In this document: one piece after another, positions 22,882-32,562 of the stretch
Layout of the letters: the number at the start of each line of letters is the position of its first letter
Position numbering within the stretch: the first letter of the stretch is position 1
Assembly (NCBI GenBank): GCA_963635575.1
Contig: CAVHFU010000003.1
Location: forward strand, 6,874-70,873
Source of the DNA: RGIG9151 sp963635575
GTDB taxonomy: Bacteria; Bacillota; Clostridia; TANB77; RGIG9151
DNA length: 64,000 bases
Direction of reading: 5' to 3'
Notes under the pieces: model-generated
The model's input: only the letters and a program-made list of their open reading frames with translations
What the model was told of the DNA's origin: nothing
Database searches by the model: none
Program-made: the position numbers and the translations under genes

Positions 22882-25086
22882 CTACTTAGAAATAATATTC
22901 TTTTGCTCAATAGAAAGTCCTCCACTACTTCCCGTCGGTGCCACCTTAGACGCTCCACCCGTTGCTTCAGACTTGACAATATTAGTCACTTCTTGTGCTG
23001 CTCCAACCGCTACTTCTGCAATTCCCATCTCCGCCAATGCTGCTTGAGGGTCAATTAGCTTCATAAGTAAATTATGTGATTTAAATACTGCATAGCAACC
23101 TGCCGTTAAAAGTAAAATTATAAAGCCGGTATTTATAAAAGTATTTGTAGAAAAAATAATACTTCCATTTGTTATAATTGGTAATATTATTCCGACAAAT
23201 AACTTCATCATTATAACCAAGCCAAAGCCTGAAACCAATTTAGCAATAAATAATTTTCTCCAATCACCGAATTTTTCGCCACCGTCAAGTGAAATCGTTG
23301 CGGCAAAGTATGGTGAAACAATAAATAGCAAAATTAAATCAAAAATTCTCGTAACAAACATAATAATCGCTAAAGCTAGCAGTAATATTATATATATACT
23401 TAAAATCATTCCGCCAAGCACCTTAAAATAAGAAAAATAGAAATACTCCGATGAATCGGCTGATCTTTCATATTTTGTATTGTTATTATAAAAAGATATT
23501 CTTGCTCTATCAGTAAATGATGGATTTCCTGAGCAATCTTCATAATCAGATGTTTCCTCACCAAATGAGAAAATCATAAATAACGTATTGCCGAAAGTTA
23601 AATCGGCTCCTCCTCCATTTATCGTCATTATATCATCAATTTTCAATAATACTGCTGAAGCAAGATTTACACTAACAATAACAAAAATCGGCACTACTAC
23701 GTATGTTGCGAGACTTTTACCTATTCTGCCCAGCATAGGCCCTATTGATTTTTCTCTATCATCGGAGAAAACAGCCCGAGTAACACTAATAATCGCAAAT
23801 ATAAAGTTAAGTGCTATTCCCAATATAAACACGCCCCAGAATATTCTTCTGATTGTTGTGTCTTCAAACAACATATTTATAAAAATTGTGCTGTTTCCGT
23901 CAACCAAAATTGGCTTTGTTCCGGCAAAAATATTAAAAATATTCATAAGTGCATCAATAGTTCTAAGTAAAACTAGCAATAACTCGAACATCCACATTCT
24001 TGCCCAAAAAGTCACTATTTCAATATATAAATTAAATAATTTTTCAATAAGTCCACTTTGCTCTGTAAGAAGTTTTTTAAGTAAGCTCAAAAATAAATCA
24101 ACTATTGGCTGAACTAAATTCATAAGCATTCTCACGAAAAATCCTACTGTATTTCCAAGACCGTCTGTTATTCGCTTTGATGCTTCCTCAATACTAAGTT
24201 CAGAGTCACTGTCTACTTCTATCTCAACATCTGCCGGATTTTTATCATACTGTTCCTTAGTAAGTCTTTCAATTGGTGTTATATACTTTTCTGTTTTTAA
24301 TGAAAACTCAAGCGAACCTAAGCTATAATGTCCATCGTCATTATATATTTCAAAATAATGTGTTCCTGCCGGCAAATCAAAAGTCGTAGAAATCGTAACA
24401 TAATCCAAACTTGTTTCATTATGTTCAATAGTTGAAAGTCCCGCATTGTTTAGCCGTATAACCAGCCTGTTACCGTCAGTCCCGTCAAACTTTCCAGTAG
24501 TTGTAAAACTATACGTACCCGACTTTTGAACAGAAATCCTATAATCAATAAAGTCTCCAGCATTCATATATACCGTATTTTCAGAAAATGTGCTTCCGTA
24601 AGAGCCATTATTCTCATTAACTTTTATTGTTCCCGGTACAGTTTTTCCATCACTTAGCGTCACACTTTTTAGTGAAAATTCGATAGTAGAAAAATCCCAA
24701 TTATCTTTTAATGAGCACACTGATATTTTGTGCTTTCCGGAGGATAATGAAACATCAAAAGTCATTTTTTGCTCTGTATGATCTTTATCCCAAGGAATTT
24801 TAGTTGCCTCCACAATTTTCTCAGAATCACAGTATATTTCAAAATTATTATCTTCAGAATCTTCTGATGCCAAATTAGTAGCATTAAAATCAAGAGTATA
24901 GCTTCCGGGAGTAATTACATTTATCCCATAATCCCAAGATTTTTCATCAGAGTGATCTATATATCTAGATTTATGTATACTTAAATCAGTTTCATCAGTC
25001 TCCCCCTCAGCATATGAAGTAAAAGGTATCAAAATAAACGCCATAACAAAAAACGTCACAATTATTTTTTTAGCTATATTTTTCAA
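22882..25086 (-). CDS. VirB6-like channel protein with carbohydrate-binding-like ectodomain
   Basis: About 734 residues. A signal peptide (to TSYAEG) leads into a long extracellular part (~25-290) made of two beta-sandwich, CBM-like repeats (WDYGINVITPGSYTLDF..., GDFIDYRISVQKSGTYSF...). A VirB6/TrbL-like region of several membrane segments follows (~310-700), with SPYFAATISLDGGEKFGDW and AKLVSGFG conserved in its two paralogues downstream and upstream. TTG 25086 is chosen because GAGG precedes it at the right distance; GTG 25095 has no proper site. VirB6 proteins line the translocation channel. A sugar- or surface-binding ectodomain on one is unusual. Confidence 0.8.
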   Translation of the reverse strand: MKNIAKKIIVTFFVMAFILIPFTSYAEGETDETDLSIHKSRYIDHSDEKSWDYGINVITPGSYTLDFNATNLASEDSEDNNFEIYCDSEKIVEATKIPWDKDHTEQKMTFDVSLSSGKHKISVCSLKDNWDFSTIEFSLKSVTLSDGKTVPGTIKVNENNGSYGSTFSENTVYMNAGDFIDYRISVQKSGTYSFTTTGKFDGTDGNRLVIRLNNAGLSTIEHNETSLDYVTISTTFDLPAGTHYFEIYNDDGHYSLGSLEFSLKTEKYITPIERLTKEQYDKNPADVEIEVDSDSELSIEEASKRITDGLGNTVGFFVRMLMNLVQPIVDLFLSLLKKLLTEQSGLIEKLFNLYIEIVTFWARMWMFELLLVLLRTIDALMNIFNIFAGTKPILVDGNSTIFINMLFEDTTIRRIFWGVFILGIALNFIFAIISVTRAVFSDDREKSIGPMLGRIGKSLATYVVVPIFVIVSVNLASAVLLKIDDIMTINGGGADLTFGNTLFMIFSFGEETSDYEDCSGNPSFTDRARISFYNNNTKYERSADSSEYFYFSYFKVLGGMILSIYIILLLALAIIMFVTRIFDLILLFIVSPYFAATISLDGGEKFGDWRKLFIAKLVSGFGLVIMMKLFVGIILPIITNGSIIFSTNTFINTGFIILLLTAGCYAVFKSHNLLMKLIDPQAALAEMGIAEVAVGAAQEVTNIVKSEATGGASKVAPTGSSGGLSIEQKNIISK

Positions 25087-25120
25087 CCTTCTCACCTCAC
25101 TAACTTATTAAACGTTCCTA

Positions 25121-26968
25121 CTAAAACTTATTTGTACTATCATTTTTTCCACTAGGTGTGGCTTTTTTCCAAGTATTATTCTTTGGAATAGATGTTGCAG
25201 AAGAACTGCTGCTTGGGGTACTTACATTGTTAGAAATACTGTTTGAACTATTAAAGCTATTGTTAACACTTGTAGAAGTGGTTTGATTTACTGCTGTTGC
25301 TGAAGTCCCGCCAGTAAAACTGCTATTTTGAGTCGTTCTATTAATTGTTCCTCTTTGCCAGTTTGATGCACTTTGACTCGAACTTGATTGACTACTACGG
25401 TTATTTTCTATTACAAAATCAGTTTTTCTTGCATTTCCACTTATAGTGCCATTTTCCCACGTTCTTCTATGACCACCAATTTCAATATTATTCTTATTCG
25501 TTCTATGTGCACCTATAGTAATATTTTTATTTCTTGATGTATTGTCAGATACACTCACTCTGTTAAATGTATTGAGATTAGGGTTTCTATTACTTTCCTT
25601 TGATGTTTCCCTAATCATATCGCCTTGTGTTTTTTTAGGGAAAGCCATCCCCTCGCCTCTTAATGCTCGCATTCCCATATTCTTAGCCGACATAACAAAA
25701 CCAAAACCTGCTTGAGCTGTCGAACTTTCTGCATAAGATGCCTGAATATTCAATATCTGCATAAGTAGTGAATTTGACTTATATATTGCAAATGCACCAC
25801 CAACTATGAATAATACTTTAAGTCCCATATTTACGAAGTTGATCGACGAAAGTTCTAAGTTAGAACTCATAATTATAGGTACAAGAATAATATAAAGTTT
25901 CATTCCTATCAGCATACCAAAACCCGAGAAAAGCTTTGCTATAAACATATTCCGCCACTCATTAAATTTTGCTCCATCGTCTAATGGAATTGTTGCCACG
26001 AAAAACGGAGAAGCAATATACAAAAGCATTACTTCAAAAATTCTGGTAATAAAGACAAATGTACAAATTATAAGCATAAGTAAAACAAACAAAGACATAA
26101 ATAATCCCAATACTGTTTTAACTTGTGTAATATTAAAATCGCTTAATACATCTCCTGCATTCCAATAATCCTTTTTCCCTGAATAATAGTCAGCTCTTAC
26201 CCCGTCAGTAAAACCTGCCATTGTATCATTATCGTTTCCATTTTTTAATGCTTCCGCCATTTCAGTCGCAGACATCTCCCCTGCTGAGTTTTCTTCTGCT
26301 TGTAGTGTTGTGGCTAAGAATAAAACCGTTCCGAGAGACGGAGTATCCATTCCTACGCTCATTGATAATATTTCATTCGTTTTCTTTATAACAATGTTTG
26401 TCATATTAAGTGCAAAAAGCGTGAAAAACGGAACTATTAAAAATGTAAGCCCTGTCTTCGCAATTGCACCTATTACTTTACCTACCGGCCTTTTACCGTC
26501 TAGGTCGGTAGTAGATTTCATAACTGCAATAATTCCAAATACTAGCGATACAGCAAACGCTAATAACGTAATTGACCAAAAAATCTTTGAAACGCCTGAG
26601 TTTGTAAAAAAGACATTGAGTAAAAAATCCGTACTTCTTTGGCCATCTTTTACAACCGTAACATCACTTACTCCCCCAAAAATGTTAAACGCATATTCTA
26701 ATACATCTATAACTCTTAAAACTGCCACATACATATAATATGTCCTTATATGTATCCAAGCCATAAACAAATCGCCAATAAGCCCTAATATAGGCTCAAC
26801 CAATGATTTAAAAAATGGTTCAAGTATAGGCATTAATACATCATTTATAACAGTATTAAGCACCGTAGATATAACTTTACCCACTGCATTTGTGACAGGC
26901 GTCACAACAGCATCAAAAATCGCACTCGTAATATCTTTAACGCTTATAAGTGGCAAAAATCTAAACAT
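25121..26968 (-). CDS. VirB6-like polytopic membrane protein, second paralogue
   Basis: A 615-residue protein. An amphipathic N-terminal region (~1-65) precedes the VirB6/TrbL-like core (to ~430), with SPFFVATIPLDDGAKFNEW and AKLFSGFGMLIGMKL shared with the neighbours. A low-complexity Ser/Asn/Thr-rich tail of ~180 residues follows. The tail carries two copies of an I-x-IG-x-HR motif (ITIGAHR, IEIGGHR), also seen once in the next paralogue. ATG 26968 follows GAGGTGAG. It probably forms the channel together with the other two paralogues. Confidence 0.82.
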   Translation of the reverse strand: MFRFLPLISVKDITSAIFDAVVTPVTNAVGKVISTVLNTVINDVLMPILEPFFKSLVEPILGLIGDLFMAWIHIRTYYMYVAVLRVIDVLEYAFNIFGGVSDVTVVKDGQRSTDFLLNVFFTNSGVSKIFWSITLLAFAVSLVFGIIAVMKSTTDLDGKRPVGKVIGAIAKTGLTFLIVPFFTLFALNMTNIVIKKTNEILSMSVGMDTPSLGTVLFLATTLQAEENSAGEMSATEMAEALKNGNDNDTMAGFTDGVRADYYSGKKDYWNAGDVLSDFNITQVKTVLGLFMSLFVLLMLIICTFVFITRIFEVMLLYIASPFFVATIPLDDGAKFNEWRNMFIAKLFSGFGMLIGMKLYIILVPIIMSSNLELSSINFVNMGLKVLFIVGGAFAIYKSNSLLMQILNIQASYAESSTAQAGFGFVMSAKNMGMRALRGEGMAFPKKTQGDMIRETSKESNRNPNLNTFNRVSVSDNTSRNKNITIGAHRTNKNNIEIGGHRRTWENGTISGNARKTDFVIENNRSSQSSSSQSASNWQRGTINRTTQNSSFTGGTSATAVNQTTSTSVNNSFNSSNSISNNVSTPSSSSSATSIPKNNTWKKATPSGKNDSTNKF

Positions 26969-26990
26969 TCATCTCACCTCTTTACAGAAT

Positions 26991-28640
26991 TTACTTCTTC
27001 AATAAATTACTAACACCGGAAGCTTTACCGATCGTTCCGTCTTTATTTCCTAATTTTCTTGCCATTCCACCATCGCGATGTGTGCCCAATTGGATGCGAT
27101 CTTGTGACTGATTAAAAGCTTTATTTTCTCCTCCGCCCCTAAACGCATTGCTTTCCTTTTTTTCTTTTTTCTCAGTACCATTATTTTCACCTTTCATTAC
27201 CATACTTCCGGCTGATTTTGCTGCATCTATGGCTACATTCTTTGCGTCCATTGCTAATGTAGCACCACCAGTAGCAACAGCTTTTACTGCTATTGTACCA
27301 TACTTTATTCCAGCTCTTACTGCCCTTGTAGCTATTTCACTGGAAAGTCCTGCTTCTTGATAAGCTGCATTTATATTTACAATTTGCATAATAAGGTTTC
27401 CAGATTTATATGCAGCCCATAATCCACCAATCATAAACAAAGTTTTTGTAAGTAAATTTGCAAGTGAGCTTTGCGAAAATACAACTCTGTCAGACATAAC
27501 AATCGGCGAAATTATAAAGAATAGTTTCATAACAATAACCATTCCAAATCCACCAAGTAATTTTGCAATAAACATTTTAGCCCATTCTTTAAACTTAGTT
27601 CCACCGTCTAACACAGTAGACGCGACAAAAAATGGTGAAGTTATATACAAAAGTAAAACTTCAAATATCTTAACAACAAACACAATTGCACATAAAACAA
27701 TAATGAATATCATAACACTGCAAACTGTAAACGCTAATAGGTAATTTATTTTTTCAATTGCAAAGTCGTTCATTCCGTTTATCGCATAATCTTTTTTACC
27801 GGACATATATGGTGCCCTAAGTTCATCAGTAAGAGTAGCATTTACGTTATACTCATCATCCCGAGCCGCATCCATAGTAAATGTTAAAAATGTCAATGTA
27901 CCTAAACTAGCACTGTTTTCACCACTTTGTGTAAGGGTAATAATTTCACTAGTTTTCCGTAGTACCGTGGATGAAAGATTAAGCAAAATTAAAGACATAA
28001 ACGGTATTAAGAATAAAATAATCATTGCTTTACATGACATTCCAAGTATTTGACCAGTTGTTTGCTTTGCTTCTAAATTGCTCATATTCTTAATTATCGC
28101 TATAATTGTAAAAATAACTAAAATAGCTAATGCAATTAATGTAACTGACCAAAATACTCTATTTATTACATTATTTTTAAAAAATACATTAAGTAAAAAA
28201 TCTTTACTTCCGTTATATGTAACATCAGAAATACCGGCGAAAATGTCAAAAACATTTTCAAGCAAATCCATGAACTTCAACGCCCCGGTAAAAATCGCGA
28301 AATTTATGGGGGTCCATATAGCATTGAGCACAGATATGACTAAATTAAATATCGGTTCTGCTATGTCTATAAGAAATTTTTCTATAAGTGGCATAATAGT
28401 ACTTACCGCACTTTTTAGCAGTTCACTGAATTTAGTTAGCACAGCCTCTATAACAGGCTCTATAACAGCCTCAATAACTGGCCCTAGCACTTTATCAAAT
28501 ATAAATGTTATTACTTTCTCCGCTAGGTCTGTAATAAAGTCAGCTACTTCTTTTAAAGCGTCTACAATTTTATTCCATGCATTTTTTATCCAATTTCCAA
28601 TTTTGCAGAAAAAGCAAAGATAAATAAGGAATTTAGTCAA
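26991..28640 (-). CDS. VirB6-like polytopic membrane protein, third paralogue
   Basis: A 549-residue protein. The N-terminus (~10-105) is a long amphipathic, Ile/Val/Glu-rich helical region with repeated VIEAVIEPV, then a VirB6/TrbL-like core with SPFFVASTVLDGGTKFKEW and AKLLGGFGMVIVMKL, then a basic/polar tail containing IQLGTHR. TTG 28640 is supported by AAAGGA six to eleven bases upstream. It lies 23 bp from both neighbours, consistent with one transcript. Three tandem VirB6 homologues in one locus are unusual. Confidence 0.82.
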   Translation of the reverse strand: MTKFLIYLCFFCKIGNWIKNAWNKIVDALKEVADFITDLAEKVITFIFDKVLGPVIEAVIEPVIEAVLTKFSELLKSAVSTIMPLIEKFLIDIAEPIFNLVISVLNAIWTPINFAIFTGALKFMDLLENVFDIFAGISDVTYNGSKDFLLNVFFKNNVINRVFWSVTLIALAILVIFTIIAIIKNMSNLEAKQTTGQILGMSCKAMIILFLIPFMSLILLNLSSTVLRKTSEIITLTQSGENSASLGTLTFLTFTMDAARDDEYNVNATLTDELRAPYMSGKKDYAINGMNDFAIEKINYLLAFTVCSVMIFIIVLCAIVFVVKIFEVLLLYITSPFFVASTVLDGGTKFKEWAKMFIAKLLGGFGMVIVMKLFFIISPIVMSDRVVFSQSSLANLLTKTLFMIGGLWAAYKSGNLIMQIVNINAAYQEAGLSSEIATRAVRAGIKYGTIAVKAVATGGATLAMDAKNVAIDAAKSAGSMVMKGENNGTEKKEKKESNAFRGGGENKAFNQSQDRIQLGTHRDGGMARKLGNKDGTIGKASGVSNLLKK

Positions 28641-28663
28641 TGTATCCCCATCCTTTAACAGTT

Positions 28664-29752
28664 TTAATATACTCTCATATGTTTCTTTAGATATACTACA
28701 TATCCAATCAATGAAATTATAATAACCACAACAATAGCAATAACTGTTCCGCTAGACAAGTTCATTGTGTAAAGTATTCTAAAAGTGTATTCATTTGTAT
28801 TACCTGCTTCATCTTTAGCAATAACCGAATAAAGTCCTGCCTCTGAGAAAGCACCACCATACGGTCTTATTGTTTCGCCATCACAAGTGGCTGTATAAGT
28901 AATATCGCTTTCATACGTATCTATTACCACCGAGTCATATGTTGTAAGACCATTTACCACACCTTGAATTTTTAACATTGGCAAATTGGTTTTTAAAATT
29001 ATTTCGGTGGTAAATTTTTTCTTTGGATTTTTTGTATCATATATAGAAAAAACATACTTACCATCATCGTTTAACGAAAAACTATTTAGCTTTTTTACAT
29101 TTTCAATATTATTTTCATCAAAAATTATTGATTCAAATGCATAATCTTGAGGTAAATTGAATATATTTATATTGTTACAAGCTTTATTTATAATTCTAAA
29201 CTTGAATTCAAACACTGTACCATTGGCCAAGCCCCATGCTTCGTCTGTAACAGTAACATCTGAATTTTTAGTCTCTGTTGCCTGCTCCGTCTCATTTTCA
29301 TCACCTTGCATACTATCTAATGAATCAAGAGAAAAATTAAAATTTGAGAAATCAAATTTAAGGTCAGAAGCATTGTTTACGGTAATCGAAAGTTTATATA
29401 TACCATCTTCATCAATAGCTTCTCCACGCGAATAATTGTACTTCTCTCCATTTCTTGTAAAACTGTATGCAACTTTGTCGGAAATATCGATGTATACCTC
29501 AGCATTAGTTATTATTCCATTTGGTACACTAGATGAAAAAACAGTATTTTTCGAAAGTGCATACCTATACATTCCTTTTTGGGCGTCATATGTACGCTCA
29601 ACAGATTTATCCGTAACAGGTGGCGTACTTACTTCTTCCTCCACCATGACATTTTCAGTTTCATTTTCAGCATACGAAATGCTGTATCCCATAAAAATTC
29701 CATAAATTAAAAGTATAACAATAAATTTATTAATCCAATAGTATTTTTTCAT
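28664..29752 (-). CDS. Membrane-anchored extracellular Ig-like protein of the secretion locus
   Basis: A 362-residue protein with a signal peptide (to ISYAEN), an extracellular part with one or two Ig/Big-like beta domains (the last, ~250-320, ends in GGAFSEAGLYSVIAKDEAGN, typical of Big_3/BIg-like repeats) and a C-terminal membrane helix (~330-352) with a short basic cytoplasmic end. Sits between the pilin and VirB6-like genes, so it is probably an envelope component or adhesin of the apparatus. No VirB8-like fold was recognised. Contains TPPV near residues 43-46. Confidence 0.75.
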   Translation of the reverse strand: MKKYYWINKFIVILLIYGIFMGYSISYAENETENVMVEEEVSTPPVTDKSVERTYDAQKGMYRYALSKNTVFSSSVPNGIITNAEVYIDISDKVAYSFTRNGEKYNYSRGEAIDEDGIYKLSITVNNASDLKFDFSNFNFSLDSLDSMQGDENETEQATETKNSDVTVTDEAWGLANGTVFEFKFRIINKACNNINIFNLPQDYAFESIIFDENNIENVKKLNSFSLNDDGKYVFSIYDTKNPKKKFTTEIILKTNLPMLKIQGVVNGLTTYDSVVIDTYESDITYTATCDGETIRPYGGAFSEAGLYSVIAKDEAGNTNEYTFRILYTMNLSSGTVIAIVVVIIISLIGYVVYLKKHMRVY

Positions 29753-29784
29753 TTACTCATCTACTTTCTGTTTTACAACAAAAA

Positions 29785-29825
29785 CTGCAAAAGATTTTCA
29801 AAGTTGATTAAATTATCTTTTGCAG
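29785..29825 (-). terminator. Terminator after the pilin gene
   Basis: A perfect 11-bp stem (29785-29795 with 29815-29825) followed by TTTTTG on the minus strand, located between the pilin gene and the rest of the operon. It probably lets the pilin be made in excess while some transcripts read through. Confidence 0.8.
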
Positions 29826-29855
29826 CATTGTCATTTTTCATATATCCACAGCAAA

Positions 29856-30173
29856 TTAATTGCCAGATGTGGCTGAAGTCATCCATTGCTCAAACAATGG
29901 TAAGCTTACCTTTAAGGCTACTACTAAAACGAAAATTAGAACAAATCCAATTATTGCATTTTTTAATGCAGTCTTAGCCTTTTCTCTATCTTGTTGCTCT
30001 TCTGCCTTAGCAAGTTTAACTCCTAAAATAACGCAATAAATTGCACCCACAGCGCCGACTACGGCGATTAATGGTCCCATAACCATGTTAAGTAAATCTA
30101 TTATTGGTTTAGAAACTCCTTCAAAAGGATTTACCTTAGTTAAAGGTAATAACATTGTTAAAAAGTTATTCAT
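29856..30173 (-). CDS. VirB2/TrbC-like pilin
   Basis: A 105-residue protein with two hydrophobic helices (~27-52 and ~72-92) separated by a short charged loop (KLAKAEEQQDREKAKTALKN), as in VirB2/TrbC pilins of type IV secretion. No cleavable signal peptide is evident. ATG 30173 follows AAGGAGG. It stands between the coupling ATPase gene and the Ig-like gene, with a terminator after it. Confidence 0.78.
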   Translation of the reverse strand: MNNFLTMLLPLTKVNPFEGVSKPIIDLLNMVMGPLIAVVGAVGAIYCVILGVKLAKAEEQQDREKAKTALKNAIIGFVLIFVLVVALKVSLPLFEQWMTSATSGN

Positions 30174-30239
30174 CTATTATTCCTCCTTTCATTCGTATTA
30201 AAATATATAATATAAATTTATTATATTATAAAATTTTAT

Positions 30240-32276
30240 TTATTCCTCGTCTGAGTTTTCTTCTTCCTCACTTTGCTTTTCAGCTTCTTCTTGCCTTTTT
30301 AGGATAATCTGATTTCTTACATCTAAATCATAAAAAACTTCATCAGAGAAAAATACATTACTTCTTATCTCAGTCAAATCCATGCATCCCATTTTATACA
30401 TAGGACACTTAAAGCTAGGTGTGAATTTTGTTTTTAATGGATAATTACCGAAAGTTACAATAATTGCATTTCCCATTTCTTTAGAATTATTAAGCTTTTG
30501 CAAGTCAGACGGATAAATAAGTGGTCTTGTCTGAACCTGAGTAGAATAATTTACTTGCCCACTCTTATCACCTGTTGAACCTGAAATGCTATTAGTTGTA
30601 ACTGTCATATTTCCACAAAGTTCAGAGAACTCTTTACAAGTTCCTATATCATTAGAACCGATAAACATTTTTATGCCACAGTTACTCTTTACGATATCTG
30701 CAACAGTATCACCATAAACATTATTAAGTTGTGCATAAGACTGAACCACCATATTAAACCAAATTTTTCTGCTGCGTCCTACTGTAATCATCTTATCGAA
30801 TTTTTCAATTTTAGGCATATTTCCGAATTCATCCAGTATAAAATAAACATTTCTAGGTAGTGACAAATCTTCACGAGCTGATGCCTTTTTAATTAAAGCC
30901 TTATATATACATAATATAAATACCGCTGCGAGCCCATGCCTTGTATCCTTTTCATCAGGTATTTTCATAAATAACGCTGTTGGTTGGTCAGCAAAATCAT
31001 CCGGATTAATATCTGTCGCTGAAGTTAGTGCACAAATTCCTTCATCATTAAACATAGACATTTTATCAAATGCAATTGACATATAACTTGATAATGTATT
31101 ATCCGCTGCACTTAAAACCTGTCGACTTAGAGTTACTGCCTTCGATAACTTATTTCTGCCTTGAAAATATCTTTTTAAAGTAGCAAAGTTATCTTCTGAG
31201 TTAGAAATTGCCTTATTTACATTAAAGAAATTAAACTTCTCTTTTGTCATACCAAGTTCAGGATCTTCTGAATCCTCTAGCATCGCAAGCAATGTGGACA
31301 TTATTATAGACTTAGCACCTTTTTCCCAAACAGGGTCATCCTTCGACTCAATCGGGCAAAGTACACTTACCAAATCGTTTAAATCTTCATATATTTCATC
31401 ATATATCTTTTGTCTTTTACTCTTTACAACTGCTAAAACTGATTTCTTATTAGGATATGCCTTCCCTTCATATTCAAACCAAAAAGCTTCAAAACTATCA
31501 GTAGGAGCTGTAAGCTCTAACCCAGAATCAACAGGACTATCACCACGGCTAAAAATTCCTTTACCATAAGAAACATATTCTTGATACCTGTCGTAAATAT
31601 CTTCAAGCGGATTCCATCTATATGAAGAGTATGGATCTCTTAAATCCAATACCATAACTTTATATCCTTTTTCCTTAAGCTTTTGACTATGCATTTGGAA
31701 AAGTTCACCCTTAGGGTCAGTCATAATCATTGAAGAACCGGCAGATGATTCACCTAAAATCTGTATCATCGGATTTATAAATGTAGTTGTTTTACCACTT
31801 CCGGTCGCACCGATTATAAGTCCATGCATCGGAGAAGATAAATTAATCTCCATATCTTTTCCATTTACAATAGCTCTAACAGGAACACCATCTTTCTTTA
31901 CTGCGTTTAATTTACTGTATTTATATGGTTTAAACAAGTCATCACGTTCTTTATCTGTTAAAAATCTTGAATTTTCTAAAGCTCCCTCTACACCTTTTGC
32001 TTTAGTTTTTAACATCCTCTTAGATTTCTTTGTTGCATCATTTGAAAATACAAAATATAGTACCACCATCAAAGCAATTAAAAGCAATCCATATCCATAT
32101 GTATTTAATTCTAAAAATAATTCCGGCTTAAAAAGTGTGGCATATTCTTTAGTCTTAAAAGCATTTATGGTAAGTTCATAATTTTCAAGTAACATTCTAA
32201 GTGAATATCCCAAAACAGTGGATACAAATATAATTGCTATGCCCCAATTCCTTATTTTCTTTAAAATATTACCCAT
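30240..32276 (-). CDS. VirD4/TraG-type coupling ATPase
   Basis: A 678-residue protein with two N-terminal membrane segments (~12-32, ~58-78), Walker A GATGSGKT (156-163), a typical FDxKGE-like ITDPKGELF, and a Walker B region YFILDEFGNMPK followed by GRSRKIWFNMVVQSYAQL, all characteristic of type IV coupling proteins. These recruit substrates, usually through a C-terminal signal, and feed them to the channel. The C-terminus is acidic (EEAEKQSEEEENSDEE). It is encoded immediately downstream of the small protein at 32304-32513, one of two proteins sharing the VSLDEL tail. Confidence 0.95.
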   Translation of the reverse strand: MGNILKKIRNWGIAIIFVSTVLGYSLRMLLENYELTINAFKTKEYATLFKPELFLELNTYGYGLLLIALMVVLYFVFSNDATKKSKRMLKTKAKGVEGALENSRFLTDKERDDLFKPYKYSKLNAVKKDGVPVRAIVNGKDMEINLSSPMHGLIIGATGSGKTTTFINPMIQILGESSAGSSMIMTDPKGELFQMHSQKLKEKGYKVMVLDLRDPYSSYRWNPLEDIYDRYQEYVSYGKGIFSRGDSPVDSGLELTAPTDSFEAFWFEYEGKAYPNKKSVLAVVKSKRQKIYDEIYEDLNDLVSVLCPIESKDDPVWEKGAKSIIMSTLLAMLEDSEDPELGMTKEKFNFFNVNKAISNSEDNFATLKRYFQGRNKLSKAVTLSRQVLSAADNTLSSYMSIAFDKMSMFNDEGICALTSATDINPDDFADQPTALFMKIPDEKDTRHGLAAVFILCIYKALIKKASAREDLSLPRNVYFILDEFGNMPKIEKFDKMITVGRSRKIWFNMVVQSYAQLNNVYGDTVADIVKSNCGIKMFIGSNDIGTCKEFSELCGNMTVTTNSISGSTGDKSGQVNYSTQVQTRPLIYPSDLQKLNNSKEMGNAIIVTFGNYPLKTKFTPSFKCPMYKMGCMDLTEIRSNVFFSDEVFYDLDVRNQIILKRQEEAEKQSEEEENSDEE

Positions 32277-32303
32277 ATTCTGTTACCTCGCTTTTATGCC
32301 AAC

Positions 32304-32513
32304 CTATTTTTCTTTATCTATTTTTATTTCATTATCTTTTCCTTTATTCTTATCTATTTTCGTAACAATTACATCTTCAAGCTCGTCTAAGCTAACCGGT
32401 ATGCGTGCTAAATGACTGTTTTCTAATTTTTTTTTCTTATTCATACATTCTTCATATAATTTTTCTTTTATATCTGTTTCCTCAGAAAAATCATATTTTT
32501 TATCATTTAACAT
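32304..32513 (-). CDS. Small protein with VSLDEL C-terminal tail, candidate secretion substrate
   Basis: A 69-residue, highly charged protein predicted to be helical at the start (~10-32). Residues 36-45 read ARIPVSLDEL, 34 residues from the C-terminus. The kinase-like protein at 33210-34952 has ARREVSLDEL, 36 residues from its C-terminus. ATG 32513 is preferred, with AAAGGTGG upstream, over a GTG at 32525. No known family. Being just upstream of the VirD4 coupling ATPase, it may be a secreted substrate, an adaptor or an immunity protein. Confidence 0.72.
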   Translation of the reverse strand: MLNDKKYDFSEETDIKEKLYEECMNKKKKLENSHLARIPVSLDELEDVIVTKIDKNKGKDNEIKIDKEK

Positions 32514-32562
32514 CCAACACACCACCTTTCATATATGTATACGATAGATTTTATAAATAAGC

